Positions 11,047 through 22,846 of a stretch of 64,000 bases of DNA are shown here, in pieces (position 1 is the stretch's first letter; each line of letters starts with the position of its first letter). The notes beneath the pieces are model-generated. The model saw nothing but the letters and a program-made list of their open reading frames with translations, ran no database searches and was not told where the DNA came from. The DNA is from Pilatotrama ljubarskyi (taxonomy: Eukaryota > Basidiomycota > Agaricomycetes > Polyporales > Polyporaceae). Where the stretch lies: contig MU277708.1 in NCBI GenBank assembly GCA_022385805.1, positions 62,001 to 126,000 on the forward strand, read 5' to 3'. The position numbers and the translations under genes were made by a program.

Positions 11047-13050
11047 TCATATCATAGCTACGAAAGCAAGTACGAGAACACTAACAACACCAATGCTCGC
11101 GACGCCGGAACGGGATGCTCCAGAACTGCTATGCGCTGCCGGGCTGGTACTTGATGGAGAGCTGTTATTGGTGGCATTCGCAGAGCTGCTGCCGCCCGTC
11201 TTCGAGAAGTCGGGTACCTCGCCAAGAAAGACGACAGCCAGACCGGGGCCTGGGATCTGGATGGTGCATCCACCAGCGCAAGACATGTTCTTGTCCGGGA
11301 TGCTGCTGGAGAAGGTCGCGTCCACGGGGTTCGCATCGCCTACGCCTGCGTACGTCTTCCCACCCCAGGCGATGTTCGTCTTCTCGTTGATCGAGGGCGC
11401 GGTGAGGTAGCGGATGAGTATGTTGCCGCTCGATGAAGGCAAGGAGGAGTCGATGGAATAGTCCGTTGTAGCGCCTGACGCGTTGGCAAAATTGAACACG
11501 ACGAGGCTGTGGATATCTGAGGCGGTACCATCGTAGATGGCGTAGCCTGCCACGGTAGCCTTTTTGTCGGTCTTCGAGTTCTGAACGTTCAAGTCGACGA
11601 CGCGGCTGCCATTGGCGGACTGCAACGCCTCGGCGACTGGAAGCATGCCGTAGAAGCTGGGATTAGTCGTCCATGGTCCGGCACCACCCGCGACGGCGTC
11701 CGGAGGATCAAAGAGGTTATAGGTGATGCCGCGCTCGCGCGTGTGCAGATACGCGCCCGCATAACCAACAGCGGCCATCTGCAGAGAATAGTCGGCGGTC
11801 CAGAGAGACGCAGCGAACGTGTCGGAGATGCCCGGAACTCCGCCGCAGGACGCGGTGTTGAATTCGTCCATCAGCACCGGCTTGCGGTTCTCACCACTGG
11901 AGGCGACGAGCTGGATGCCTCCTTCCTGCCATTGCGCGAGGGAAACCGCGTTGGCGTGAGCAGTGTAGTAGTCTAGGCCATACTGCGGCTTGCCCTGGCA
12001 GTTGTTCTGGGGGTAGTGTTGCAGCGTGATGTACTTCAGACGGTTCGCAAACTTGTTGAGCCACCCCGACTGGAGGACCGGCGCTAGGTCCTGAGCAGGG
12101 AGCAATTGGTGAGTACTTGATGATTAGAAGCTGATGGAGCCGTCTGTCGACTGACCCAGAAACAACAGATGGTAGGACCGGCAATCTTATCCAAAGAAAG
12201 GACGTCGCCCTTCGGGGTATGCTCCAGGCTGTTGAACACAGTGTTGTAGTCCTATCACGAACACGTCAGCATCACCACAAACGACGGGGTGTATGGCTAT
12301 ATACGTACACCAATGTAGTCGTCAGTGGTGTAGTTCTTAAGTCCCGGCCTGTTCCCATGAGCCGTGTACAAATCAGGTTCCTGCATGATAGTGAGCATGA
12401 AGGTGCAGAAGAGGATCACGAGAGTCGCACATTTCCCAACAGAAGGGCATCAAGGTCGTCGCCAAGGGCGTTAGCGGCATCTCCAGCAAGAAGCGGGATA
12501 TTGCTGCTATTGGGAGTCCTAAGACTCAAACCTAAACAGAGACAATGAATACTCAAAGGTCGCTGCGAAAGTTTGTGCGACACTTACCGACGAGGTATTG
12601 AGCTCCACCAACAGCATTGCTGACGCCCTTCATGACGTCGAACAGCTGAGGGCCGTAGTTGACCGGCTGGTCGTTGAAGTTGGCGTTGGGGTCCGTGAAC
12701 TGGATAATCTGCTGCTGATCCGGCACATAGGTGGAACTGTCCATGGAGTTACCACCGAGCCTCAGGCGGACAGGCTTCCCCGAAGCACGGGCCTGTAGCG
12801 CAGAAAGGTATTTCACCAGCGGCTGAGGTATCTGGTCCGTAGAGTTGCCGAAGTAGTAGTTGATGAAGGACAGTTCGATGGAGATGCCCAAGAAGTTAGA
12901 GTAGACGACATTGGCGTCGGCAGGAGGTGGGCTGGAGGGAGAGGAAATTGCGACAGCAGCGTGGCTTGTCTGCACGTAGAGCGGGGAGAGCAGGCACAGC
13001 ACGTGAACCAGGGCAGCGCAATGCCGCGAGAGCATAGTAGAGCGGGCCAT
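11047..13050 (-). CDS. Glycoside hydrolase family 79 (beta-glucuronidase type), secreted, probably GPI-anchored
   Basis: Exo-acting hydrolase expected to remove glucuronic acid-type residues from glycans or arabinogalactan. The ATG at 13050 (MARSTMLSRH) is followed by a hydrophobic stretch and a likely signal-peptide cleavage after TSHA. Mature-domain blocks are NFLGISIELSFINYYFG, KPVRLRLGGNSMDSSTY, LLLGNEPDLY (presumed acid/base Glu, split by an intron between N and E) and KPVLMDEFNTASCGG (presumed nucleophile Glu). The GH79 C-terminal beta domain follows. It is followed by a Ser/Asn/Thr-rich linker and a terminal hydrophobic segment (VASIGVVSVLVLAFVAMI) that looks like a GPI-attachment signal. 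The protein is about 580-600 aa with several small introns. GH79 is well supported; the exact substrate is not. It lies next to the P450 but I see no evidence of shared control. Confidence 0.85.
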
Positions 13051-14087
13051 GGAAGGCGTCGTGAAGAAAGGAGTGGCGCGCGACGAACGCAAGAGCGGAA
13101 GAGAAGAGTACGAGGACAGAGAGGTTGACGTTCTATATCCGCCCCCACGGGGACCAGTCCGGTATAAAACGCCAGGGCGATGCGCGATCGAGAGCGCCGG
13201 CCATTTCAGACCGAGATGGAGCCGCTCATTCCGGGATGTACCTGGAGAGGGCAGCGCCTCCGGCCATCGACGTTGCTGAACAATCAGTGCCGATACCGAA
13301 CCGCTGGAGTAGTCGTGTCTTTGTCGGTTTCAACGAGAGGTGATGATGGCCGTGATTGGGCACAGGAGTGAGCCCGGGCTCACGACGGAGCCCGCAGGAC
13401 TGGCCTGTAATATGAGGGCAATCGTGAGCGGTGCGTACCCGACGAGTACTGTGGCTACATACCGCCGTGCATATGCATTCCGCGAGGTGGCCAGCACACG
13501 ACATCCGCGCCCTGTGCCAACCCAATGCACCGGACGAACCTTGTGAAGGCGCGTGCCACAGCGGTACCGGTTGCCGGTTGCCCCAATGCGGCATTCCCTC
13601 TCGGACCGGCGCTTAGCCAGTACTGATTTGGTACTGATCTTGGTACCCCGGTTGATCTGGGCATGTGGCAGAGGCATCTCCTCGCCTGCGTACTATGCGC
13701 GAATGCTCTTGAGCCTCATGCCGTCTTTCCTCGCATCCGACACGAAATTACACGACCACAGAACCACAATGAGGGAACAACATCTGTAAGTGATGAGGCA
13801 CGCGATACTTCGGCATTAGCATTCTGATGCAATGCCGGTGCACGGCGACCGCGTGCCGCACGGCCTTCTTGCGGCTCACGCCAGAAAATGAATAGAGAAC
13901 CGGTCAGGTACTGCATGCAGCATAGCATACCCACAGTGTCTTGCAGCAATGGGACATTGGGAACATCATAGTGAGGTATGTAGTCGTACCATACATAATA
14001 GGTCAAGAGTCAAGCCAAATGTGGGCGTTCTTACATACAGATCCATCCAACCAATCCGTCCATATTACGAGCTTTCCTCACGTACAC
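13051..14087. other. Intergenic: GH79 promoter and AAA ATPase 3' flank
   Basis: No coding frame is convincing here. A perfect 16-bp palindrome, GTGAGCCCGGGCTCAC, lies at 13368-13383. It could be a protein-binding site, but nothing else supports that. Confidence 0.45.
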
Positions 14088-16140
14088 TTACGAAATAAAG
14101 GACCGTCCGAGTGCAGCCGCGGCGGAGGCCATGGCCCGCACGTCCCGTCTACCGCCCCCATCCTGCTGAAAACCGGGCACACCAGGCATCGCTCCAGGCA
14201 TTCTTCCAACCGGCGAGGAATTGCTGCTGTCCCAGATGCGGGGCAGGCCAATGGCGCGTGCGTCAACCCGCGGCAGACGGACGCCACCCGCCTGAGCGGG
14301 ACCGGCAGCACTCCCTCTGGAAAATGCAGACGCCAGGGAGACGTCGGATGGCTTCGCATCATTCTTGTCCTTATCCAGCTGCTCGCGGAGAGCCTTGACC
14401 TGCGCCAAAAGCACGTCACTGAACTTCGGCTTGTCCTCGCCGTCGTGGCCGGCCATGAGCACGAGGGAGGAAACGCTGAAAAATGATGGGTTGGTCATGA
14501 TATGCAGCATCGCGGGGCATCAGGGACTTACAAGGCTTCCTTCAGGTAAGCGAAACTGAAGCCATCCGTCTTCGAAGCCACCTCCTTGACCAGGCTGTCT
14601 GGGAAGGAGATGTCCTTGTTGCTGTGGAGCTTGTTCTGCCAGTACTTGACGTACAAAGCTCGCTCCTCTTCGTCTGGATCATCGAACAAGCTGAACAGGG
14701 CATATTCATGAGCACCGTGGAATGGCACCGAGAGCAGGATACTCACTACTTGCGGTCGAAACGGCTGGGACGGTTGTTGAGGGCAGGATCAAGCCGATCA
14801 AAATGGTTTGTGGAGCCGATGATGAGCAGACCATCGTTGCCCTCCAGACCATCCAACTGATTGAGGAAGAACGACCGGTTGGCGTCGTTGATTAGCGCAT
14901 CGAGATCCTCGAGGATGAGGACGCAAGGCGCCATCTGCCTTGCTTTCGAGAAGACCTCCGACATCGAGCCTTCTTCTCCTCTCCACGATCTGAAGGACTT
15001 GACGTAGAGCGGGGCGTAACCCTTCGCATCGCAGTACTTCATGACAGCCTTCATACTGATAGTCTTCCCATTACCTGGAGGGAGAGTGAGCACGTTCGCG
15101 TGCGCGGCAACGGTCAGTGTACTTGCCAGGGGGACCATACATGATGAGGCCGCGCTGTCAGGGCGAAGTCAGACCCTGTAGTCGTCTAGGTGGCCCCAAA
15201 TGCTCACCTTCCAAGGAATTGCTAGCGACTTGTACAGATCCTCCGAGTCAAAGAAGCCGTAGATGTCCTTTTTCAAAGCGGTCTTGAACTCCTCCTTGAG
15301 GATGACATCCTCCCAGTTCGCCTTCTGTACCTCGGTCCACAAGCCGTGGTTCTTCTGCCAGAAACCTCCGTCGAAGACGAGGATCTCCTCATGGAGTTGG
15401 TCATTCCAAGCTCCGGCGGCCAACAAGAGGGACCGTGCGGGCTCCTCCGGGCCTTTGTGAAGAACGAAGTGATGTGTCATCTGGCCGAAGCCATACGGGT
15501 ACTGGAGCCCACCATATCAGCAACACGTCTCGGCCATATGACTCTACCAAGGCTGACCTTGATAATGTAGAGCAAGAAATCGTATTTCTATCGCAAGCAT
15601 TGATGAATGAGCAACGAGCAATCGGCGGTCATCAAAGGATACGCACATCCCACGCGAGGTGGAAGGATCCAAAGGATATGCTGTCGACGAGGACGCCAGG
15701 TACTTGGGAGAGCCGCCTAGCCAAGGGGATGAAGTAGACGGTGCTGATGAGCTCAGAGGGCGAGACTGGCAGAGCCACGACTCCGGGGAAGCCGAGAATA
15801 TTGATGTTCCCGTCGTAGGCAGCTACAAGCGAGTAATCTGGGTACAGCTTCCGGAGTTGTCTCGCACTGGAAGTTTGTCAGGAAGGGCACGAGCATTGAC
15901 ACATATTTCCACAAACCCGAACTGTGCAGGGTCAGAGAACTTGCCGGACGCTGCAATGGCGATACATTCAACCTAAGATGATGCTTCGCGAGCATGAAGC
16001 GTACCCTGATCGACCCAATCGTCGTAGAAAGGATCTGCAGCATCGCCAATGTGCTGAGTGCCATTCTCTTCTTCGAAGGTGACCTTGATGAAGGCCTCCT
16101 CAAGATCCCTAGAACTCAATGTGGACTTAGGACGGTCCAT
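14088..16140 (-). CDS. AAA-family ATPase, function unknown
   Basis: The ATG at 16140 begins MDRPKSTLSSRDLEEAF. A roughly 200-residue N-terminal region without a recognised family (SLVAAYDGNINILGFPGVVA, then PARSLLLAAGAWNDQLHEEI) is followed by one AAA module. The module has Walker A GPPGNGKTISMKAVM, Walker B CVLILEDLDAL, a sensor-1 type GSTNHFDRLDPAL and a second-region arginine segment NNRPSRFDRK. The C-terminal part after the AAA lid is rich in A, G and R (DVRAMASAAAALGRSFIS, stop at 14088) and probably disordered. All catalytic ATPase residues are present, so an active ATPase is likely. The N-terminal part distinguishes it from BCS1, spastin and proteasomal AAA proteins, and I cannot assign a substrate or location. 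It shares a 272-bp divergent promoter with TOM20. Confidence 0.8.
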
Positions 16141-16412
16141 GCTAGCGGTGGGTAAGAGTCAGACGAGGTTTCCGAACAGGGTTCCAGGGATGCGCAGGCT
16201 ATATGTATGTAAGTTGACCGCCCAGCAGTCCGCAGTGGGAGTGTGCGCAGATGCTGTGGCGCCGAGAGTTGGACACGGTCACACGGCTGCTCAAGGCGTT
16301 TCCCTTTGGCGCTCAACGTTAACGCTTTTCCACGTGATCCATATCTCGGACTTCTCCGGCGAGCCTCGCGAGAGTGGAAAGGCTGGCACAATCTTCCTCT
16401 TCACCGACGACC
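16141..16412. promoter_or_regulatory. Divergent promoter between the AAA ATPase and TOM20
   Basis: The start codons at 16140 (minus) and 16413 (plus) are separated by only 272 bp, so both promoters must lie here. I see no clear TATA box. Shared regulation is an inference from spacing. Confidence 0.5.
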
Positions 16413-17182
16413 ATGTCCTCCTCGCGGACGTCTACGATCTTCACCGTCGCGGCCGTCACCGTCCTTGGTGGCCTCGTTGCGTACGCTGTGTACTTTGATT
16501 ACAAGCGGCGTAATGACACCGAGTTCCGCAAGAAATTGCGTATGTGGTCCATGTTTTCTCTTTGTACCCATGCCATCTCATCAGTATCCCCAACTCAGGG
16601 AAGGAGAAGAAAAAGGTGACGAAGCAGACGCAACAAGCTCAGACTCAGGCTGAGGCCGCGAGCTCAGTGAGCCCTGCTGAAATTGCGGCGGCCCTGCTGA
16701 AAATTCGGGAGGAGGAGGTCCCCGCCAGCCCGGACGAGAAGGAAGCGTACTTCATCATGCAAGTTCAGGTCGGTGAGCAATTGGCTCAGAAGGGTGAGTA
16801 TCTCAGGGGCATCTGCTTTTGAGTGTGCCCTAAGATTTGCGCATGCAGGTCCTGCCAATTACTTCCCATCTGCCATGGCGTTCTTCCGAGCCCTTCGCGT
16901 CTACCCTTCCCCGGTCGAGCTCATCATGATGCTCCAAGGCACTCTTCCTGCGCCTATCTTCAAGGTATGTCTGGTTATCCAGTTCGCTACAATGGCTAAT
17001 GCTCTTGTCAGCTCTTCATGGATTTGGTCAATGCGGATGTGAGTGCCCCTCTCTCGGAGAAGAAGCGTGAGGGTTCTGTGGATGAGGTGGAGACCAGCCC
17101 GACGAGGACGGGCCCCCCATCGGAGACGTCGTCTCAAGAATGGGACCAACTCACAGACCCAGGGAGCCAGGCAGCCCCTTGA
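16413..17182 (+). CDS. TOM20: Mitochondrial import receptor subunit Tom20
   Basis: Outer-membrane receptor that recognises presequences of proteins entering mitochondria. The ATG at 16413 gives MSSSRTSTIFTVAAVTVLGG, a single N-terminal membrane anchor ending in a positive segment (YKRRNDTEFRKKLRKEKKKV), which is the usual Tom20 topology. After a Gln/Ala-rich linker, the receptor fold is marked by KEAYFIMQVQVGEQLAQKG, AMAFFRALRVYPSPVELIMM and LQGTLPAPIFKLFMDLVN. The tail is acidic and Ser/Thr-rich, ending at the stop 17180-17182. Three introns interrupt the gene; the first joins LR to KEKKK in frame. Length and layout are normal for fungi. Confidence 0.93.
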
Positions 17183-17434
17183 GGTCGCGCTATCGATAGC
17201 ACCACACTATAATGCTGCTTCATGCTACCCACCTCTTCTGCTCTGCTTGTGCTTTGCCATGATCAGACTCTAATATACGCAATGTTTCTCCCCCTTCTCT
17301 ATGTTGCTCGTTGCACGTAGACCGTATCTCGTATCGAAGGTGAGCCCGGGTCTTAGCAAGGAGTAGTGCGTTGGGCTGAGTCTGGGGGTGTGGCGTTGGC
17401 GATAGGTTACTATGATCACTTCCCGCCGAAGAGA

Positions 17435-18778
17435 ATGAACGTGTCTGTTCAAGCCGGCCCGGCCCAAGGCAACCAGGCAGCAAAGAAAATCTTGGTTGCG
17501 GAGAAAGACTTCGACGCTGGCGAGCTCATCTATAAGGTAGCTGAGATGATCGTGAATGCCGGGCGATCGCTCAACTCACCGGTGCACAGGAAAAACCCGT
17601 GGTGGTCGCCCTCGACGCCGACCTGGAAGGCAAGCGCACCCATTGCTCATATTGCTTCCGTGAAATTCAGAAGGACATGGCTATCGTCCCTGAACACGAC
17701 AAGCTTGGTTCCGTGTACTGCTCGAAGGACTGTCAAATCCGGGCCAGCCTCGGTTGGCAGAACATGCTCTTCACTCTTGAGCCCGTCCTCCCCCCTGAAT
17801 TGGACAATGGCATGAATGCGCTCACGGTCGACCAGCGCAACAAGGCGCAGGAGCCGTACACGGAATACATCACGGCTAAAGCAAAACAGGCCAATCTGCT
17901 CGCCGCGCGCTTCGTCGCCAAGCAGATCGCTCTTGAGGCCGTCAAATTGCTGCCGAAGAAGTCTAGCCCTATGCAAGAGGAACTCGAAGAACTCGGTGAT
18001 GGCAAGGACACTTATAACATCGGGGACCACTTCGAGCGGCTGCGCTTCGTGCAAGGCCACATCACCAACGAGGAGGTCAAGCTGTTAGGGGCCGTTCTTG
18101 GGTCTGCTCTGCCCGGCGTAGAGCAGTCCGTGACGGAGGAACGCTTGGCCGTGCTCGTTGGCAAGATGGCGTACAACGCGATCGGTGTCTGTCCCGGTGG
18201 TGGCCGCGACGATAGGGTGAGTAGTACATATACTCCCACCTCAGTGGAGATCCCTTACACTCGTTCGTCAGCCCGTGTCCAGCGACCGTCCGGAGGATAT
18301 GGAACGGACCCGCACTCCATACGGCACCGCCCGCCAGATCGGCAGCGGCCTTTACCTCACCTCGTCATACGTAAGTAGCAGCAGAAGTTCCCTACGACGT
18401 TGCGCTGAAATCTATCCAACCCAGCTCGCCCACTCCTGCGACCCGAACACCCGCCCCTCCTTCCAGTCCGGCACGAACGAGCTCCACCTCATCGCCAACA
18501 AGCCCATCAAAAAGGGCGACGAGCTCACCATGGCGTGGGTCGACGTTTCGCCGCGCCCCGACGAGGACCCCGGCATGGCTCGCAGGCGGCGCCGCATCGA
18601 GCTCGCGCGCGGCTGGCGGTTCAAGTGCGAATGCCCGAAGTGCTTGCAGGAGGTCATGGACGAGATGGCGGGCGAGAAGGAGCACGACGCTGAGCTTGGC
18701 GTCACTGGCGACGAGTCGAAGGTTGAGTCGGTCATGCGTCACGAGAAGCTGCCGGGCGAAGCTATGGGTCCCGACTAG
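17435..18778 (+). CDS. MYND-SET domain protein (SMYD-like lysine methyltransferase)
   Basis: Predicted S-adenosylmethionine-dependent protein methyltransferase. After the first block (KKILVAEKDFDAGELIYKEK) a MYND-type zinc finger follows (CSYCFREI, then VYCSKDCQ), inserted into a split SET domain as in SMYD proteins. The SET core shows GSGLYLTSSYLAHSCDPNTR, with the NHSC-like AHSCDPN cofactor motif, and KKGDELTMAWVD. A post-SET cysteine cluster (CECPKC) comes near the end. Introns remove 17536 to about 17590, then lie near 18218 and 18372. The start is uncertain: ATG 17435 is the first ATG in frame, but the frame stays open upstream to about 17357, after a possible acceptor TTAG, so a 5' exon may be missing. 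The target protein is unknown. It begins only 252 bp after TOM20. Confidence 0.8.
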
Positions 18779-19241
18779 AGCGCTGTCCCCGTTCTTATGG
18801 GTACTTGCCGCACGATCTCCTCCTTTCCGTCCTTAAGTCGAGTTGACGGCTCGTCGTCCACGTACATGTACTCAAAAGTTCACTTAGCCGTATAGAATCG
18901 CTAATAGTACATGCAAGCACCGTGATCATCAATACACCACTCCATCGCTCTGCCTTGAGAAGGCATGCCTGCCTCTATGCCACTTTGCAACTGCTCATGA
19001 AACGTAGGGTGCTCGACGTTCACGACGGGGACGCTAACACTGAGTTCGATACTGTTGCAGGACACATCGTCAGGTAGTGATACAGATATGTACATAGCAG
19101 ATAGACAGCGGGAATACAGAGCATGGGGCGACTCGGGGGTAGCGCTAGGGAAGTACTACTACGGGGCTAATCATGCAAGACTCCGACAACAACAGCAGTG
19201 CACGGTCACGGCGACGCAGCGCGCGGACGATTACGATAATA
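18779..19241. other. Convergent intergenic region
   Basis: Contains the 3' flanks of the SET gene (+) and the large uncharacterised gene (-). No other supported structure. Confidence 0.5.
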
Positions 19242-22200
19242 CTAGGGTACATCGGTCGATGTCATTGTCAGCATTTGCTCTGCGACACAGCGTTCGTGTC
19301 ATGCCAGACTTCGCCACATGCCTGTACATGCCCTCAGTGAATCCCATCCGACACGAGAAAGATACGAGCGTGCTTACCAGCTGGTGGCATCTCGTCGCGC
19401 GCCTGTAGTATCTTGAGGGCGCGTTGGCGGGCTTTCCCTCCAGTCTCGGGGTCGCTCTCCACGTCCTCGTCCGCGGCGTCGTCATCCACGGCGAAATCGA
19501 GCGCTCCCGGATCGATCGGACGCACACGGTCGCGCTCAGCGTACGAGGCCCGCCGCAGGGACGACGACGAGGAGTTGCTGCGGAGGGCAGGAACCAGCAC
19601 ACCCGGGCGGTCGGAGAGTGACGTCTTCGCCTGGTAGGATGTCAGGGCGAACGACTGTCTCTGGTTGCCTAGCGGACCGATGGGAATGGGGAGCGACTGG
19701 GCGATGGGATGGTTATCGCCGGTCCACTTATCGTCTGGGTGTGAACCAGGTCAGCATGCGGCGCTCTGAAACACGGTGAGGGCCAGGCTACGAACCTTCC
19801 TCTTCATCCGTCACGTCGCTATCGGCAATGCCGTTGAATGACCGACGAGGACGAGGGTCGAAATCGTCGAGAACAGTATAGCTGCCCTCCTCCGATATCG
19901 TCTCCGGCCCGACTTCGTTTCCCCTGCGCTCGCGCCGGCTCAGGAAGAGCTGCCAAGCCTTGCTATTCTTCTTCCACGCGCTGCGGTGACTAGGTGTGCT
20001 CGCTGCGACGAGCCGGAGGATCTCTGCCTCGCGTGGGTCCGCTTCCGCGTCGTCGTCGCTCCGCTCGGGCCTCATCTCGATGGGGCTCTCTGTCACGTCG
20101 GGCCGCGAACTGTTCGCTTGTGTGGATAGCAGAGATTCTCGCAGTGCTCGTGTCCGCTCGGACGACTCCACGGGTGATGGTGGTTGACGCACTGGCGGGC
20201 GCATTGCAGACGGGGCAGGGAGAGAAGCAGGCCGTAGTGAGGAGAGCATGAGCGGGAGGCCGGAATTCCTCGCGGAACGCGAATGGGACTGTCGCGGTGG
20301 GGGGCGTGCACGCTCTGGGGTTGAAGGTGTGGCTTCCGGCTGTCTCGCGGGCGCCTCGACACGAGTAGCGGGGCTTTGGTCCGTCTCGTTGTCCATGTCG
20401 AAGATAGGATCTGTACGCTCAAATTCAACGTCCACTGTTTGTCAAGAACCATGAAATGATCACCGACCTTCGTGGTTGACGGGAGGAGCAGGCCGTTCGG
20501 CGTCGCCTTCATCCTTAATGACAGCAACCTCCGGCTGAACATCGAAGGTCACCTTGCGCTTGCCCTTAGCGATACCCTCCTTAGTCTCACCCGCACCCTT
20601 CGACTTCGACTTCTCACCATCCTCGCCCTTGGCAGGCTTGGAGCCCTCCGGGGGCTGAGCGTTCTTGATTGCGCTCTTGTGCAAGCGAGGAGAGCGAACA
20701 CGGCTCTCCTGAACCGCAGGCTTCTCTGCTGGCACCTGGGAGGTCGATGCTACAGAAGGCGACGCAAGTGCCGCTTCCTCCTCTAGGCGCTGCTGCTCCA
20801 TCTGCGCCTCGAGGTTCATGACATAGCGGAAGCTCGTCGCGATATCCTTGTGCTCGTCAATCTCGCGCCGATACGCCTCTCGTATACTTGCTTCTGGGTC
20901 GATGGACACTGCTGCGGTACGTGTGGAGGCGGTAGAGGGAGAGTCCACCCGGGTCCTATCCGACCTGGTAGGTGATGCCCTGACATAGCTTGGCGGTGGC
21001 AAGTCTATCGGGTGGCGAGCGGGAGATGGGTTGCCATTGGCTTGTCGCTGCGCATTGGGATAGTGGAAGCCGGAGGTCTTCAGCGAAGCCGAGAGAGCGG
21101 ACGGGGCCGGTGCGCGCCCACCAGATGCATGTCTCGGCGGAGGGCTGGGCGTCGGGACGAAACTGCTTATACGGACGGACGCAGACGTCCCTGGAGTAGG
21201 AGAGCTGACGGCTCTGGCGGGGCCGGAAACGCTGCCGCGTCGGCGGAGTGGCAAGCCCGCCTTGTTCAAAGCGCCGGTCTCCTCAACGACTCGGATGCTG
21301 TCCCGGAACTTGCTCCAGAGCAGGTTCACCTCCTGCTTCAGCGCAGCCTCTGCCTTGCGGATCTCAGCGACCTTCTGCTGGGTCAGCTGCGCGATATACT
21401 CCTCCGCCTCGTCCCGGAGTCTCTCAGACCGCTGGGTGGCGAGCGCAGAAAAGTGCGAAAAGACGACGTGGGACGGGGTGAAGGGTGGTGGGAGGAAGAG
21501 AGGTGGGAGCTCCGGCAGGTGTTTCTTGCCTTGCTCGGAAGGTCCTCGGGCGTTGGGAATGTCGGCGGAGCTGTCTTCTTGGACGGCGGGGGGCTTGGGC
21601 CCGGGTAGCACGACGGAAAACATGCTTGAGTACATAGGCGATGACTCAGCCTGAGATATCTCGTCGTCGGTCTGTGCATGACGGACTTGTCAGTGGGACT
21701 GCGACGCGGCTGCAGACGCCAAAAGCTCCGGACCGCACGGAGCGTCACACGATGTCCTCGCCTCTCCATACAGCAAAGCATCGAGCAAGTCACAGTGCAG
21801 CCGGGCAGCGAGCAAGTGGGAAGGGCGACTCACCAGACATCCCTGGTAGACCTCGACCCATCCGGTCGCACTCTTGACCAGGTCCTTCTCCACCCAATCA
21901 TCGGTGGGCAAAATCGGGCCAACCTCGTTGATCAAATCGGGAGTTATGCGCTGCGAGACGCGATAGGTGGGAATTCCGCAGATGAGGCAAGTCACGGTCG
22001 TATATCGAGTGAGCTCGCCAGAGGCGGAGTCAGGGTCCGGAACGGGTTTGCTGCGACTCCTGAGGGTGACCTCTGTGTGCGCCTTAATATCGGCAGGATC
22101 AGCACCTGCGCATATGAGGACTCGAGGATGCCACATACGACGCGGATCCCTTCCTCGCCAACATGGGCAGGCTTGAAGCCAGCCTCTACGGGCGGAGGGG

Positions 22201-22282
22201 CGTCCTTGGTGGGCTGGATGTGGATGCGGATGTTGAGGCACTTGCACGCATATTTGGTTGCGGCGACGCCATTGGTGGCCAT
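19242..22282 (-). CDS. Large uncharacterised basidiomycete protein with N-terminal cysteine-pair domain
   Basis: I do not recognise this family. The ATG at 22282 begins MATNGVAATKYACKCLNIRI. A second cysteine pair follows about 70 residues later (TTVTCLICGIPTYRV), so the N-terminal 120 residues may form a small zinc-ribbon-like fold. Next comes a conserved-looking block (YSSMFSVVLPGPKPP, PPLFLPPPFTPSHVVFSHFS) and a predicted coiled coil (TQQKVAEIRKAEAALKQE). A very long disordered S/P/R/E-rich region follows, with basic patches such as KGKRKVTF. The C-terminal part contains KARQRALKILQARDEMPP. Introns are inferred with in-frame joins at GIRV|AHTEV, QGCL|TDDE and EEE|DDKW; the join near 20440-20460 is unsure because only a 33-nt intron fits. 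The last exon and stop (19242-19244) are also tentative. Nothing in the neighbourhood suggests a role. Confidence 0.6.
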
Positions 22283-22846
22283 AGCAGGCCGGAGGGGATG
22301 GTAGCTGCGAGAGGAACGGGAAGGGGTGAGGAGAAGGAGGAGAAGGGACGAAGCGGGAGGACGTACGCGGAGTTGACGCAAGGAACGCAGACTGGGCGGC
22401 GGTGGCTTCTGCAGCGGCAGTCACAGCGCCAGTTTTTCCACGACCCCAGATCCGGTCCGGAACGCCGAACCCTCCTCCTTGCCGGCACACAGCTGCAGTG
22501 GCACCCCTCGAGGACGGCTCACATCAGTCCGCCTCTGTTGGCACGACGCCTTGCACAGCGTGCTCGCCTTATCGTGGTCAGCTGAGTGCTCATACTCGAC
22601 TTGCAGACACCGCAGGCCACAATACATGTGCTCGTGCATCACTGCCCGACAACCTCCGCCTTCTCCGACAATGCACCCGACGGAAGTGTATTCGCCTCTA
22701 TCCGATCTATCATCACTCTCTCCGTAGCCCAAGTCCCCGGCTGCCCGATATGCATTCGAAGGGCGGAAATACGCCTGATTCATCGGGGTCCGGCCGAGAT
22801 AGCATCCATACAGACCATTCCCTCAGGGCCATACGAACACGGTATG
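22283..22846. other. Intergenic: promoter of the uncharacterised gene and CLPTM1 3' flank
   Basis: 564 bp between two minus-strand genes. I see no credible coding frame or repeat. Confidence 0.5.

Noticed and set aside
21690..22490. 266-codon minus-strand frame at the start of the uncharacterised gene
   Set aside because: Only its middle (TRYTTVTCLICG and after) is a real exon; the upstream part reads through an intron and 5' flank in the wrong frame.
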